From Duganella zoogloeoides (GTDB lineage Bacteria; Pseudomonadota; Gammaproteobacteria; Burkholderiales; Burkholderiaceae_D): a stretch of 64,000 nucleotides of DNA. Made by a program: the position numbers and the translations under genes. The DNA is taken from contig NZ_CP140152.1 of assembly GCF_034479515.1 (NCBI RefSeq), positions 806,001 to 870,000 on the forward strand, read 5' to 3'. The notes beneath the pieces were generated by a model. That model made no database searches. It was not told the origin of the DNA and saw nothing but the letters and a program-made list of their open reading frames with translations. Below, piece after piece: positions 27,711 to 36,930 of this stretch. Every line of letters begins with the position of its first letter. The first letter of the stretch is position 1.

Positions 27711-28712
27711 ATGAAACGCATCAGCCTCACCCAATACCTGGTCGAAGAACAGCGCCAGAACAACTCCATCCCCGCCGAACTGCGCCTGCTGATCGAAGTG
27801 GTGGCCCGCGCCTGCAAGACCATCAGCCACGCCGTCGGCAAAGGCGCGCTGGGTGAAGTGCTGGGCACCGCCAGCACCGAGAACGTGCAAGGCGAAGTAC
27901 AGAAAAAACTCGACATCATCTCCAACGAGATCCTGCTCGAAGCGAACGAGTGGGGCGGCCACCTGGCGGCGATGGCGTCGGAAGAAATGGAAACCATCCA
28001 CAAGATCCCGAACCGCTATCCGAAAGGCGAATACCTGTTGACGTTCGACCCGCTGGACGGTTCGTCGAACATCGACGTCAACGTCTCGATCGGCACCATC
28101 TTCTCGGTGCTGAAAGCGCCGGAAGGCATGACCGAGCCGACCGAGCAGGACTTCCTGCAGCCAGGCAGCCGCCAGGTTGCCGCCGGCTACGCCGTGTACG
28201 GCCCGCAGACCATGCTGGTGCTCACCACCGGTAACGGCGTCAACTGCTTCACCCTGGACCGCGAGATGGGGTCGTGGGTACTGACCCAGCGCGACATGCA
28301 GATCCCGGCCAAGACCCGCGAATTCTCCATCAACGCCTCGAACGCGCGCCACTGGCACGCGCCGGTGCAGCGCTACGTCAATGAATTGCTGGCCGGCGAA
28401 ACCGGTCCGCGCGCCTCGAACTTCAACATGCGCTGGGTAGCCTCGATGGTGGCCGACGTGCACCGCATCCTGAACCGCGGCGGCATCTTCATGTACCCGG
28501 CCGACACCCGCGACACCTCGATGCCCGGCAAGCTGCGCCTGATGTACGAAGCGAATCCGATGGCCTTCATCGTCGAGCAAGCTGGCGGCGTAGCTACCGA
28601 CGGCCAGCAGCGCATCCTCGACATCCAGCCAACCAAGCTGCACCAGCGCGTACCAGTCTTCCTGGGCTCGCGCGAGGAAGTGGAAGTGGTGACCGGTTAT
28701 CACAAGGGCTGA
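27711..28712 (+). CDS. fbp: fructose-1,6-bisphosphatase, class I
   Basis: This 333-residue protein has AAGGAAG 5 nt before the ATG. Metal and substrate motifs: [20 protein letters not shown], then [20 protein letters not shown] (metal-binding DPLDGSSN), and [12 protein letters not shown] and [13 protein letters not shown] near the C-terminus. It dephosphorylates fructose 1,6-bisphosphate in gluconeogenesis. It is monocistronic, with an imperfect dyad (GCACCACG/CGTGGTGC, 28747-28788) after it that may end transcription. Confidence 0.97.
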   Translation: MKRISLTQYLVEEQRQNNSIPAELRLLIEVVARACKTISHAVGKGALGEVLGTASTENVQGEVQKKLDIISNEILLEANEWGGHLAAMASEEMETIHKIPNRYPKGEYLLTFDPLDGSSNIDVNVSIGTIFSVLKAPEGMTEPTEQDFLQPGSRQVAAGYAVYGPQTMLVLTTGNGVNCFTLDREMGSWVLTQRDMQIPAKTREFSINASNARHWHAPVQRYVNELLAGETGPRASNFNMRWVASMVADVHRILNRGGIFMYPADTRDTSMPGKLRLMYEANPMAFIVEQAGGVATDGQQRILDIQPTKLHQRVPVFLGSREEVEVVTGYHKG

Positions 28713-28817
28713 TCGCCACTGATCCGTTGATAGCCAGGTTATTTTTGCACCACGGCCAAAATTTATTGGTTTTGGACTAGCGTGGTGCGAAGGTTCTTTG
28801 TTAGAATGCGGGTCGTC

Positions 28818-28893
28818 GCCGCTTTAGCTCAGTTGGTAGAGCAGTTCATTCGTAATGAAAAGGTCGCCAGTTCGATTCCGGCAAGCGGCACCA
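28818..28893 (+). tRNA. tRNA-Thr(CGT)
   Basis: The cloverleaf has acceptor GCCGCTT pairing with AAGCGGC, a D-arm GCTCAGTTGGTAGAGC, and an anticodon arm with loop TTCGTAA (anticodon CGT, reads ACG). The T-arm is GCCAGTTCGATTCCGGC, and CCA is encoded at 28891-28893. One mismatch lies at the top of the anticodon stem. Its 3' half (28874-28887) is the attachment core of the genomic island to the right. Confidence 0.95.
28874..28893. other. attL core of the tRNA-Thr genomic island
   Basis: GATTCCGGCAAGCG at 28874-28887, in the T-arm and acceptor of tRNA-Thr, recurs at 41927-41940. The integrase gene begins 200 bp downstream. This is the classical integration site of P4-type integrases. Confidence 0.75.
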
Positions 28894-28926
28894 GAACTCA
28901 GCAGTAAAAAGTGTCAAGAAGTCTCG

Positions 28927-28961
28927 AAACCCGCCTCTCTCATAGGGAGCGCGGGTTTTTT
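28927..28961 (+). terminator. terminator downstream of tRNA-Thr
   Basis: AACCCGC and GCGGGTT flank a 15-nt spacer and are followed by TTTTTT. A similar terminator lies beyond attR at 41976-42010, so the post-tRNA region seems to exist at both island ends. Confidence 0.85.
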
Positions 28962-29006
28962 GTTGTCTCGTGGTTTACCGGGGTGTAGCATGAAATCCAG
29001 GGTCCG

Positions 29007-29054
29007 TGAGGGACAAATTGGCGCTTGTCCCTCACGAAAAAAGTTGGTCCCTCA
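29007..29054. promoter_or_regulatory. GAGGGAC arm-type integrase sites, left end
   Basis: TGAGGGACAA (29007-29016), its inverted copy TTGTCCCTCA (29025-29034) and GTCCCTCA (29047-29054) lie between attL and the integrase gene. The same motif occurs twice at 41871-41890, just inside the right end. Tyrosine integrases bind such repeated arm sites, and they may also overlap the integrase promoter. Confidence 0.6.
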
Positions 29055-29087
29055 ATCGGCGCCGCACCCGGAATGGGATTGAGCACC

Positions 29088-30338
29088 ATGACACTCACCG
29101 ACCTTTTTATCCGGAAACTCAAGCATTCCGGCAAACCCAGTGGCGACAAATACAGCGACGGCCGCGCGCTGTACCTGCTGGTCAAGGAGTCCAACAAGTA
29201 CTGGCGGATGAACTACCGCTTCGATGGCCGGCACAAGACGCTGGCCCTTGGCATCTACCCCGAGGTATCGCTGGCCGAGGCGCGCGAATTATGCGCCGAC
29301 GCCCGCAAGCTGCTGCGCGCCGGTGTCGATCCGCGGGCGCCGATCATCGATCCGTACGAGCAGCAGCGCCGCCAGGATGCGCAAAACACCTTTCGCGCAC
29401 TGGCCCTCCTGTGGCTGGCGAAGATGGACGCCAGCCGCAGCACCGCCACCCAGGAGAAGGTGCTGGCGTGGCTGGAGCACGACGTCTTCCCGTACATCGG
29501 CAGCCTGCCCGTATCAAGCATCAAGCCGCGCGACGTGCTGGGCGTGGTGCAGCGGGTGGAGGCGCGCGGCGCCGTCGATTCGGCCCACCGCATCAAGCAG
29601 CTGTGCGGCCAGGTGCTGCGTCATGGCGTGGCGATCGGCTGGTCCGAGCGCGACGTGACGCCCGATTTGAAGGGCGCGCTGATCGCCGTCCCGCGCACCA
29701 ATTTTGCCGCGATCACGGAGCCGAAGGAACTGGCGGTCCTGCTGCGCGCCATATACGCCTACAACGGCCATATCGTGGCCGTGTCGGCGTTAAAACTGGC
29801 GCCGCTGGTGTTTGTACGTCCGGGCGAATTGCGCGCCGCAGAATGGCGCGAATTCGATCTCGATGGCGCCGCGTGGCGCATCCCCGCCGCCAAGATGAAA
29901 ATGCGCATGGAGCACATGGTGCCGCTGTCCACGCAGGCGCTGGAGATACTGCGCCAGCTGCGCCGCATCACGGGCCACGGCAAATACGTGTTCCCCAGCC
30001 TGCGCACCGAGCAGGCCTGCATGAGCGAGAACACCATCAACGCTGCCTTGCGCGGCATGGGCTTTGCGAAAGAGGTGATGACGGCGCACGGCTTCCGCGC
30101 CACGGCGCGCACGATCATGGACGAAGTACTGGGGGAGCGGGTGGACTTGATCGAGCACCAGCTGGCGCACCGCGTGATCGACCCGAATGGCCGCGCCTAC
30201 AACCGCACCGCGCACCTGCCGGCACGCGCCGCGATGATGCAGCGCTGGGCCGATTACCTGGACAAGCTGCGCACCGGCGCCGACGTCATTCCTCTTCGCG
30301 CCGTTGCGGCTCCCGGCTCCGGTCCCGGTCCGCAGTAA
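29088..30338 (+). CDS. P4-type tyrosine integrase
   Basis: From ATG 29088 the product is 416 residues. The N-terminal DUF4102 arm-binding domain is MTLTDLFIRKLKHSGKPSGD plus YLLVKESNKYWRMNYRFDGR. The catalytic domain shows RPGELRAAEWREFD (first Arg), a Lys-bearing beta region VPLSTQALEIL, TAHGFRATARTIMDE (H-x-x-R box) and the tyrosine region DPNGRAYNRTAHLPAR. It integrates the island into tRNA-Thr. Upstream in-frame starts at 29073 and 29025 exist; 29088 best matches family N-termini. Its end overlaps the convergent alpA-like gene by 53 bp. Confidence 0.93.
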   Translation: MTLTDLFIRKLKHSGKPSGDKYSDGRALYLLVKESNKYWRMNYRFDGRHKTLALGIYPEVSLAEARELCADARKLLRAGVDPRAPIIDPYEQQRRQDAQNTFRALALLWLAKMDASRSTATQEKVLAWLEHDVFPYIGSLPVSSIKPRDVLGVVQRVEARGAVDSAHRIKQLCGQVLRHGVAIGWSERDVTPDLKGALIAVPRTNFAAITEPKELAVLLRAIYAYNGHIVAVSALKLAPLVFVRPGELRAAEWREFDLDGAAWRIPAAKMKMRMEHMVPLSTQALEILRQLRRITGHGKYVFPSLRTEQACMSENTINAALRGMGFAKEVMTAHGFRATARTIMDEVLGERVDLIEHQLAHRVIDPNGRAYNRTAHLPARAAMMQRWADYLDKLRTGADVIPLRAVAAPGSGPGPQ

Positions 30339-30606
30339 CCGCCATCTCCTTCGCTGCGCCTGGCCTTTGGCGCGGCGCAGCGTCATACGCCGGTCCGCGC
30401 TGGGCGATGCGCGCCTTGAGCCACTGCGCCACATCTTCCTGCAACCAGCCCACCCACCGCGCCGACAGCTTGACCGGGGCAGGGAAGGCGTGCAGCTTGA
30501 TCTCGCGGTACAAGGTGGCGCGCGACAGCCCGCACAGCTGCAGCACCTCGCGGATGCGCAACATGCGCGTGGTGCCGGGCGGGCTATCGGTGTGGCTGGT
30601 GTTCAT
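30286..30606 (-). CDS. AlpA-family excisionase-like regulator
   Basis: From ATG 30606 (GGAG 7 nt upstream) the product is 106 residues. RMLRIREVLQLCGLSRATLY, then AFPAPVKLSARWVGWLQEDV and AQWLKARIAQ, is a full AlpA winged-HTH. The C-terminal tail is basic and rich in Arg/Glu. AlpA-type proteins act as regulators of excision in P4-like islands. It is convergent to the integrase and overlaps its 3' end by 53 bp. Confidence 0.85.
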   Translation of the reverse strand: MNTSHTDSPPGTTRMLRIREVLQLCGLSRATLYREIKLHAFPAPVKLSARWVGWLQEDVAQWLKARIAQRGPAYDAAPRQRPGAAKEMAVTADRDRSREPQRREEE

Positions 30607-30639
30607 GCGGTGTCTCCTCGTCTCGGCAGGTCTAGCCAC

Positions 30640-31873
30640 AAAGTAGGCCGCCGACTGCCAGCCGGGTTTGTCGCAGCGCCAGCTTGTAGCGACTTGCGCC
30701 GGAAAGATGGCGCACGCTTGAGCTTGCCCAATGCTGCGAAAAGGAAACTGGTGTTTTAACTTCCTGCCTGAATCTTTTACCTACGGCATCATCCGCCGAC
30801 CCTCCCGCGCTGCGCCGGCACAGTCCGGCTGCAGATGCGCCTCAGTTCGCTAAGCCGTACTCATCCAGAACAACGCTGGGGCCGTCTCAGGCCCGCAGTA
30901 ATAGTAATAATAAGAATAATAAGAAGAATAATAATATTATTATTATTATTATTTGATGAGCCCCGAAGCTGCGACGTGGCAAGACGACATTGCCGCGAGG
31001 CCGAGCCATCATGAGCGCGGACATTGGCCGTACGCACAGCATCGTCCACGTTGCCGATACGGGGCATGAGCAGGGCGGCGGCACCCAGTTGCTGACGGTG
31101 GGTGCGGTGCGTCGGCGGGCACGCGCAGCATGAACAACGTCGGCGCCGTCATGCAGCAGCGGTGCCGCACGCACCTGGCAGGTCGGCAGTTGGAGCCGGT
31201 TCAGTCCTCAATAATCTGAAATCCATGCCTGCGGATTTATCTGTTGCCTGAGTTTCGGTCAGAACCCTGCCAAAACCGCGCAAAAACCCGCTCAAACCGG
31301 CCAACCTACCGGACACTTTCGTGAATCAATCGACGCTGAGAGCCGGGCAGGATAGGTGAAGTAGGCCTACACGCGGGCGTGTATTCCTCCATCACAACTC
31401 CTTATTCGCACTTCGTGCTCAACGGAATCCTGCTCTGCGAGGCTGGGTAGCAGGAGTGGGGCAATGCTCAGCGCGTGTGCGACCGGATGCAGATTGTCAC
31501 CGGCGCGGTGATCAGCATGTGCCGGTCAGCACCCATCGCGGCAAGCCGCGGTGACGGCAGCAACTTTCGGCACCTTGCCGCCTCAGGCTACCGCGTGACC
31601 AGTGCGGGCGATTTGCTTGAGCAGCGGCAAGCCCGCCACCTCTGCGGCTGATTCTCCCTGGCATTAACCTGATTTGCAGAGGACCGGTTCGTGTTAACGC
31701 GAAAATCGGGCGCAAAGCCAGTGCTGGCGCGGGTTTGCGGCCCAACCGGAGGTTGCGTGATGTGTGAGAGATTGGCAGGGGCGCGGGGAAGCCCCGCACC
31801 AGGCCAGGAAGACGGTTTCCAGAGGCTGGAATGCCCCTGCGGTATTTTCGGCAGGGCACGAACGGGCACAAAT
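30640..31873. other. long stretch without an intact gene
   Basis: About 1.2 kb between the alpA-like gene and the 11-bp repeat tract. Many short frames exist on both strands, but none has a protein-like sequence with a ribosome-binding site, and none resembles a family I know. It contains an AAT/ATT microsatellite (30899-30954) and several GC-rich inverted repeats. It probably holds eroded genes of the island's earlier backbone. Confidence 0.5.
30899..30954. repeat. AAT/ATT trinucleotide tract, self-complementary
   Basis: About 56 bp of TAATAATAA-type triplets change to ATTATTATT in the middle, so the two halves can pair into a long AT-only hairpin. Such a tract is rare in a GC-rich genome and is prone to replication slippage. 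Confidence 0.9.
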
Positions 31874-31950
31874 GGGCTACGCGCAGGCTACGAATGAGCT
31901 ACGGATAGGCTACGGATGAGCTACGGATAGGCTACGGATGAGCTACGCAT
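31874..31950. repeat. seven tandem 11-bp repeats
   Basis: Units alternate AGGCTACGGAT and GAGCTACGGAT. Seven 11-mers fill 77 bp exactly, the last five almost without change. The period of 11 is about one helical turn and is not a multiple of three, which favours protein-binding iterons over coding sequence. Confidence 0.85.
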
Positions 31951-32028
31951 ACCCAAGGCACATGACGAGGTGGCGCTCACCGACGGCGTGTACCTGCACC
32001 GGCGCCTGAAGGTTGACGGCCAGCCCGA

Positions 32029-32453
32029 ATGTGCGGTCTGAAGCGCTTGACGGCCGAGGAACTGGCCATCGATATCGAGCGCCAGCCAGCGCAAGCGAAG
32101 CGCACCCTGGAGGCGTTGGTGGAGGCTGGCCTTGCGCAAACCCACGGCATCAAGCATGGCCGCACCTACACGCTTGCAGCCGGCGTTTATCAGGCTGAAG
32201 GAGCAATGCTGCTTTCACGCGGCAGATGGATTTTAGCAATCCCCAGCATGAGCAGCCGGTGCTGAGCTATGCCCGCCAGCATGGCGCGATTCGACGCGCC
32301 GAACTGATTGAACTTTGCCGTTTATCCGAGGGGCAAGCAAAAGCCCTGCTCAAGCGGATGAAAGTAAATGAACTGCTGTGGCTGGAAGGGGCGGGCCGCC
32401 CCGCCTCCTGCCGGCTCGTTCCCAAGGTAGGAATTGTGCCTAAACGGATGTAA
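32029..32453 (+). pseudogene. frameshifted winged-helix C-terminus (AlbA/RecG-like ATP-binding protein family)
   Basis: Two overlapping frames carry adjacent parts of one protein. The first reads LTAEELAIDIERQPAQAKRT, then EALVEAGLAQTHGIKHGRTY and AAGVYQAEGA. A shift near 32200-32230 leads into FTRQMDFSNPQHEQPVLSYA, then QHGAIRRAELIELCRLSEGQ. Repeated winged-helix units of this type end the putative DNA-binding AlbA/COG2865-like proteins. The N-terminal catalytic part is missing. It is a relic; identification is from memory of the family. Confidence 0.5.
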
Positions 32454-32722
32454 TCGGATGGCTTTGGATGGTTTTGGACGTCCAAATTTTCTATAGTCCC
32501 AATGAAATAAAAGGCTTAGCGATTTTAATGGATATTTATGCATTGGGAATTGGACGACGTCCGATGTCCATTTGTTGAGCTGTTAACCGCGATAGGCTGG
32601 TGCTATGTGGACGGTGACCTGGACTAACCCGCCAAGACCGGCCGCGCCAGTTTCGCCGAGGCGGTGCAGGAAGGCACGCTGCGCCGCCCGCAATACGCCC
32701 TCGATAGAGCCGGACGAGTGCA

Positions 32723-32754
32723 GAAAAAATGGCGCAGGATTACGCTGCGCCATT
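32723..32754 (-). terminator. terminator of the yefM-yoeB operon
   Basis: AATGGCGCA (32728-32736) and TGCGCCATT (32746-32754) form the stem. On the minus strand it is followed by TTTTTT. It begins 5 bp after the yoeB stop. Confidence 0.85.
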
Positions 32755-32758
32755 GTGC

Positions 32759-33058
32759 TTAACTGTAGTGGAAGCGGCAGGCGACGATGTGAAGCGTGCC
32801 TTCCAGCATGGCGTACACCAGACGGTGCTCTCGATCAATCCGCCGAGACCAAAGTCCCGTCAAATTTCCCTTGAGTGGCTCCGGCTTGCCGATGCCTTTG
32901 AAGGGATCGGATTTGCAGGCGTCAATCAGTTGATTGACCTTCTCGGCCAGCAGCGGATCGGTTTTCTGCCAGTGCAGATAGTCTTCCCAGCCATTGTCCG
33001 TAAATGATACTGCGGACTGTTTAGCTTGTTCTTTGTTGCTTGCCTTCTTGTTTTTCAT
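32759..33058 (-). CDS. yoeB: Txe/YoeB-family mRNA interferase toxin
   Basis: In this 99-residue protein, VSFTDNGWEDYLHWQ, EPLKGNLTGLWSRRIDREHR and the C-terminal HIVACRFHYS match YoeB. The catalytic Glu (in PEPLKG), Arg (in SRRID) and the terminal His-Tyr pair are all present, so it should be active. YoeB cleaves ribosome-bound mRNA when freed from YefM. The N-terminal ~15 residues (MKNKKASNKEQAKQS) are an extension over the 84-residue E. coli protein. It overlaps the yefM 3' end by 38 bp. Confidence 0.93.
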   Translation of the reverse strand: MKNKKASNKEQAKQSAVSFTDNGWEDYLHWQKTDPLLAEKVNQLIDACKSDPFKGIGKPEPLKGNLTGLWSRRIDREHRLVYAMLEGTLHIVACRFHYS

Positions 33059-33308
33059 GCCGGATCAGCTCCCGTTTTCGGGCCTTACCAGCTTTCAGCT
33101 GTTCCATGGACTCCAGCAGCCGGTTGGCGTTTTTCGGTGAACCGAGAAGATACAGCGTTTCCTCGATGCTATTGAAATCGGCTAGCGACAGCATCACTAC
33201 GGCCTCACCGCTTTGACGGGTGATGATGGTAGGGCTGTGGTCGGTGCAAACGTCGTCCATCACAGCTTTAAGCCCGGCGCGTGCCTCGCTAAAAGTTAAG
33301 ATGTTCAT
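33021..33308 (-). CDS. yefM: YefM/Phd-family antitoxin
   Basis: From ATG 33308 the product is 95 residues: MNILTFSEARAGLKAVMDDV, then TIITRQSGEAVVMLSLADFN, the YefM/Phd fold. The C-terminal toxin-wrapping part is longer and more basic than in E. coli YefM. The frame is open a further 56 codons upstream, but family members start at MNxxTxSEARxxL. YefM neutralises YoeB and represses the operon by binding palindromes with a TGTACA core. Possible copies of that core lie at 33497-33553. Confidence 0.92.
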   Translation of the reverse strand: MNILTFSEARAGLKAVMDDVCTDHSPTIITRQSGEAVVMLSLADFNSIEETLYLLGSPKNANRLLESMEQLKAGKARKRELIRHEKQEGKQQRTS

Positions 33309-33496
33309 TTGATCTTTGCCTTTCTCGACCAGGGTTCGCGACCAGCGACGGGCTCCCCGGTCCTCCGTGTAATTCCTCGAGGGGAAATATGAGTGTCTTC
33401 CAGCTTGTTGCTGGGAGAGTGATACTGAGGATGACGCTAACGATAAAATAAGGCGGTGATTTCGCTGGCTACTCATTTCTCACCGTTTGGAAAACA

Positions 33497-33553
33497 TTGT
33501 ACGTATATCTGTACTACAAGTCAACGCGGTACGGATTTTTGTACAACAATGTA
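33497..33553. promoter_or_regulatory. clustered TGTAC motifs, possible displaced YefM operator
   Basis: TTGTACG, CTGTACT, TTGTACAA and ATGTACTT fall within 57 bp, including one full TGTACA at 33540-33545. This is the YefM-YoeB operator core. The cluster is 190-240 bp from the yefM start, farther than usual, so the link is uncertain. Confidence 0.35.
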
Positions 33554-33569
33554 CTTAGGCAATGGCACC

Positions 33570-34133
33570 ATGAAGATTACAACGACCGGCACCGACTTGG
33601 CAAAGGCCTTTTTCAAGTTCACGGCGTAGATGCGCAGGGTAAAGCCGTGCTCAAGAAGAAAATCAAGCGTGACCAGCTCATCGCGTTCTTCACGAGCGTG
33701 GCGCCATGCCAATCGGGATGGAAGCTTATGGCAGCGCGGTATCAGGATGTCGAACAGTAGGCGGTGCTGGCGGTTCACCGGGTCAGGCAAGGCATGGTGA
33801 CGGAGCGTAGAGCCCAGGCCAATCAGATCCGTGGTTTGTTAAGCGAATTTGGTCTGATTTTTCCAGGGAATTGCGCACATTCACAAGTCCGTGCCAGCGA
33901 TGGTCGAGCATCCCGGCGATGCGTTGCCAGGCGCATTCCGTGCGCTGGTGCAGCGGATGCTTGACCATCTCAAGGAACTCGATCGCCAGGTTGGCGAACT
34001 GGAGCAGCAGATCCAGACATGGCACCGCGTCAGCGCACTGAGCCGCAAGCTGGAAAAAATACCGGTTGTTGGTACAATCACGGCCAGTGCATTAGGGAAC
34101 CTCGAATTACCGCTGATCGCGGCTATGCACTGA
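33570..34133 (+). pseudogene. IS110-family transposase remnant
   Basis: Starting at ATG 33570 the frame reads MKITTTGTDLAKAFFKF and stops. The homologous continuation FQVHGVDAQGKAVLKKKIKR is in another frame, and AVHRVRQGMVTERRAQANQI, RGLLSEFGLI, then DHLKELDRQVGELEQQIQTW and LEKIPVVGTITASAL follow after further shifts. These are N-terminal DEDD-domain and linker parts of IS110 transposases. At 34095 the similarity ends abruptly, so the C-terminal half is lost. At least three frameshifts make it inactive. Confidence 0.8.
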
Positions 34134-34240
34134 GCATGTAGCGGCCCGAAGATCAGCGGCCCCGCCAGATCAAATTGATTTGGTGATGTATGGCGGTCCG
34201 GATCCGCCATTTTCTTGACAGTCCAGACGGACTTCGGGCG

Positions 34241-35268
34241 TCAGAACGCCACGACTCCGGCCTCCTTTAGATAGACAAACCGGCGGAAATTGTAGATTGC
34301 CGCTTTCCAGTTCAGATGCAGCGTGGCACGCCCCAAGCCAATTGAGCGCAGCGTGTTGCCGCCCAGTTGGACCAGACCCACAAAAACATGCCGGGCGCGC
34401 GCACGCGGTCAATCGGTGCGGCGGTGCATCGCTCCTGCGCCTCGGACAGTGCTTTGTCCCTGCTGCCTTTGCGCTGATGTGCATGCGCCAGCCTTTGCTC
34501 TTGAGCCGTGCTTCGCGCTCACCGTCGATCTAGCCTTTGTCGGCTTCGATGTCACGGCTGGTGTTGGCCAGATCGATCACCGCTTCGAAGTGCAGCGTGT
34601 CGTGTGCGCTGGCGGCGCTGACCTTGATCTTGATCTTGCGAATGGGTTTGTAACGCTTGTCGGCATTGGTCGAGACCTTGTCGCCGAAACAGGACTTGCC
34701 GTGCTTCCTGGCCCAGCGTGCCTCGACATCCTTCTAGCGTCGTTTTGCCAGCGACCAGTCGGCCGGCATGGCCTCGTCGGCGACGATTTCCTTGTCCTCC
34801 TTCCTGATCGACTGCTTTGGCGTGTGAGCGATGCTCGCGGCGGTCATTTGGCGCAACGTGCGATATAGCGATGCCGTGACAATTGACGGTTGACTGCATC
34901 AAACACGGTCGCGCTGGCGCCAACCTTGATCATTCGCTGCTTGAACGTCGAGATCGTGATCGCGGTCGGGAATCTGGCTGATTGTGCGCAGGCCGACAAA
35001 TCTCTGGAAACTCAGCCGGTCAAGTAGCTGGAACTCCATCGGCTCGTCGCTGAGGTTGAACAGTTGCTGGATCAGCAGCACGCGCACCATCAGTTCAGTG
35101 GGAAACGGTGGACGACCGCCGCGCTGCCGGCTTGGCCGGGGCGCTGCATAATTGACCGATTGGGCAAGCGCAGCGAAGTTGACATGTTGGTCGAGGAGCC
35201 GCAGGTATCGCCAAGCTCGTTGAGCTTCGCTTCGCGTTCCTGGCAGCAAACAGGCTGTGTTTGATCAT
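34241..35268 (-). pseudogene. IS5-family transposase remnant
   Basis: The minus strand begins MIKHSLFAAR at 35268, shifts frame, and continues LRLLDQHVNFAALAQSVNYA, then FNLSDEPMEFQLLDRLSFQR and FVGLRTISQIPDRDHDL. After shifts come ADWSLAKRR-type and KVSTNADKRYKPIRKIK-type segments, and it ends KEAGVVAF at 34241. This is the order of an IS5-type (IS1182/IS5 border) DDE transposase. Several frameshifts and internal stops make it inactive. It separates the IS110 relic from the TIR-rich cargo. Confidence 0.8.
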
Positions 35269-35500
35269 GGAAACCAGGTCAGAGTCGGTCCGCCAACATC
35301 ATGCCAGAACTGGGGAGGCTTTTCGAGGTGCCTTGCAGAGAACTTCCAAGTACCATAAAAATGCGAAAATATATGCACAAATCGCTTTTTATCCATCGAC
35401 AAGTACTGCCATTTTTTGTAGACTTGGTGATGAATTTTTTATTAATAAAATTCGATATCTATATTATTTAAAAATTACTAAATTAAAGGATCGAGTATTT

Positions 35501-36823
35501 ATGAGTAAAAAATCAAATCCCTCTTCAAATGAAGGTGATCAGGATCTGAAGTTGTGCTTTGTGATTATGGGATTCGGAAAGAAAACTGATTATGATACAG
35601 GCAGGACTCTTGATTTAAATGCTACATACAATGAGATAATAAAGCCGGCTGCTACTGAAGCGATGTTTCGATGCATCCGTGCTGATGAGGTTATGCATTC
35701 TGGAATTATTGACTTGCCAATGTATGAGATGCTTCTCCGTGCAGATTTGGTTATTGCAGACATCTCTACGGGGAATGCGAATGCCATTTATGAACTTGGA
35801 GTTCGGCATGCTCTAAGGCCATTTTCTACAATAATAATGAAGGAAAGCAAAGGAAAAATTTATTTTGATCTAAATCATGTAAATACATTTACATATGATC
35901 ATCTAGGTGAAGATATTGGAGCTAGCGAGGCTAGACGTGCTAAGGCGGAACTTAAATCTCTAATAGATGCCATAGTGGCGACGCCACGAGCTGACAGTCC
36001 TGTTTATACTTTTATTCCTCGTCTCATTCAGCCTAAGCTCTCTGATGAGCAATTTGAGGCTCTTGTTCAACAAACTGAAGATAATGAAGAGAATTTTTTC
36101 AATATTATTCAGGAGGCCGAAGCTGCACTTCGCGAAGATCGTTTCCCTGATGCGGTCCGAGGATTTTCCGCTGCTGTTGAGCTTAAACAAGGTGATCCAT
36201 ATTTGGTACAACAACTTGCTCTGGCTGTTTATAAAAGCCAAGAGCCGAGCAAAATAGCTGCATTGGTGAATGCTCTTAAAATAATATCAGAGCTCAATCC
36301 AAGTGATTCAAATGATCCGGAGACTTTGGGAATTGCCGGAGCGATTCATAAGCGATTATGGAAAATAACTTCTGATATAGCTGAGTTGGACTTGGCAATT
36401 TCGTTTTATGGTAGAGGTTTTGAAATACGAAGAGACTATTATACAGGTGAAAATTATGCGCTTTGCCTTAATTATAGAAGTGAATTAGAAACTGATGTTG
36501 CTGAGAAAATTTATTTTGAAATTGGAGCTAGGAAGGCTCGTGAGCAAATTCTTGAAATATTAAATGAGATAAAAAGTGGTCCAGATTTTTCTGAGCGGTC
36601 GGATAAGAAATGGATTTTCGCAACACTTGCTAATGTTCTATATGCCCTCGGAAAGGTGGATGAGGCAAAAGTCCGAGAGTCTCATTTTTATGCTGAGAAA
36701 GAAAACGGAAATTTGGCTCAATGGGAAATTGATACATATGAGTTAGGTAAAGCGGAAGTTTTTGAAACCGTTCTAAAGAAGAAGAAACGACAGAGAAATA
36801 GAAAAATAGGGGTGCAACGTTGA
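35501..36823 (+). CDS. Rossmannoid (NDT/TIR-like) N-domain + TRAFs-binding/TPR protein
   Basis: From ATG 35501 (AAGGA upstream) the product is 440 residues. Residues ~17-125 read LCFVIMGFGKK...YNEIIKPAATEAMFRCIRAD...ADLVIADISTGNANAIYELG, a nucleoside-deoxyribosyltransferase/TIR-like Rossmannoid fold with conserved Asp and Glu. Residues ~195-430 are helical repeats (NIIQEAEAALREDRFPDAVR; LEILNEIKSG; LANVLYALGKVDEAKVRESH) of the DUF4071/TRAFs-binding TPR type reported in bacterial conflict systems. Codon use is AT-rich, unlike the backbone. It is convergent with the TIR-like gene at 36931. Likely a sensor or effector of a nucleotide-signal defence system; this is inference. Confidence 0.65.
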   Translation: MSKKSNPSSNEGDQDLKLCFVIMGFGKKTDYDTGRTLDLNATYNEIIKPAATEAMFRCIRADEVMHSGIIDLPMYEMLLRADLVIADISTGNANAIYELGVRHALRPFSTIIMKESKGKIYFDLNHVNTFTYDHLGEDIGASEARRAKAELKSLIDAIVATPRADSPVYTFIPRLIQPKLSDEQFEALVQQTEDNEENFFNIIQEAEAALREDRFPDAVRGFSAAVELKQGDPYLVQQLALAVYKSQEPSKIAALVNALKIISELNPSDSNDPETLGIAGAIHKRLWKITSDIAELDLAISFYGRGFEIRRDYYTGENYALCLNYRSELETDVAEKIYFEIGARKAREQILEILNEIKSGPDFSERSDKKWIFATLANVLYALGKVDEAKVRESHFYAEKENGNLAQWEIDTYELGKAEVFETVLKKKKRQRNRKIGVQR

Positions 36824-36930
36824 TTGGTTTTAATTTTCCAAATCAATAAAAAGCGAGCAGTTAGTTTATTTTTGAAAATAAATATTCTATTTGTTTAAAT
36901 AAGCTAAAGCTCGCCAGTTTGGGTGAATTT

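Noticed and set aside
27596..28003. minus-strand ORF ending in a [14 protein letters not shown] peptide
   Set aside because: The peptide is the usual translation of a REP-type palindrome; the rest is antisense to fbp.
30887..31871. several 60-120 codon frames on both strands
   Set aside because: They are Arg/Pro/Ala-rich without ribosome-binding sites or family resemblance, and partly overlap each other.
31874..31950. possible CRISPR array
   Set aside because: The 11-bp units are directly adjacent with no spacers, and there are no cas genes in the window.
34323..34868. 181-codon plus-strand frame
   Set aside because: It is antisense to the decayed IS5 transposase.
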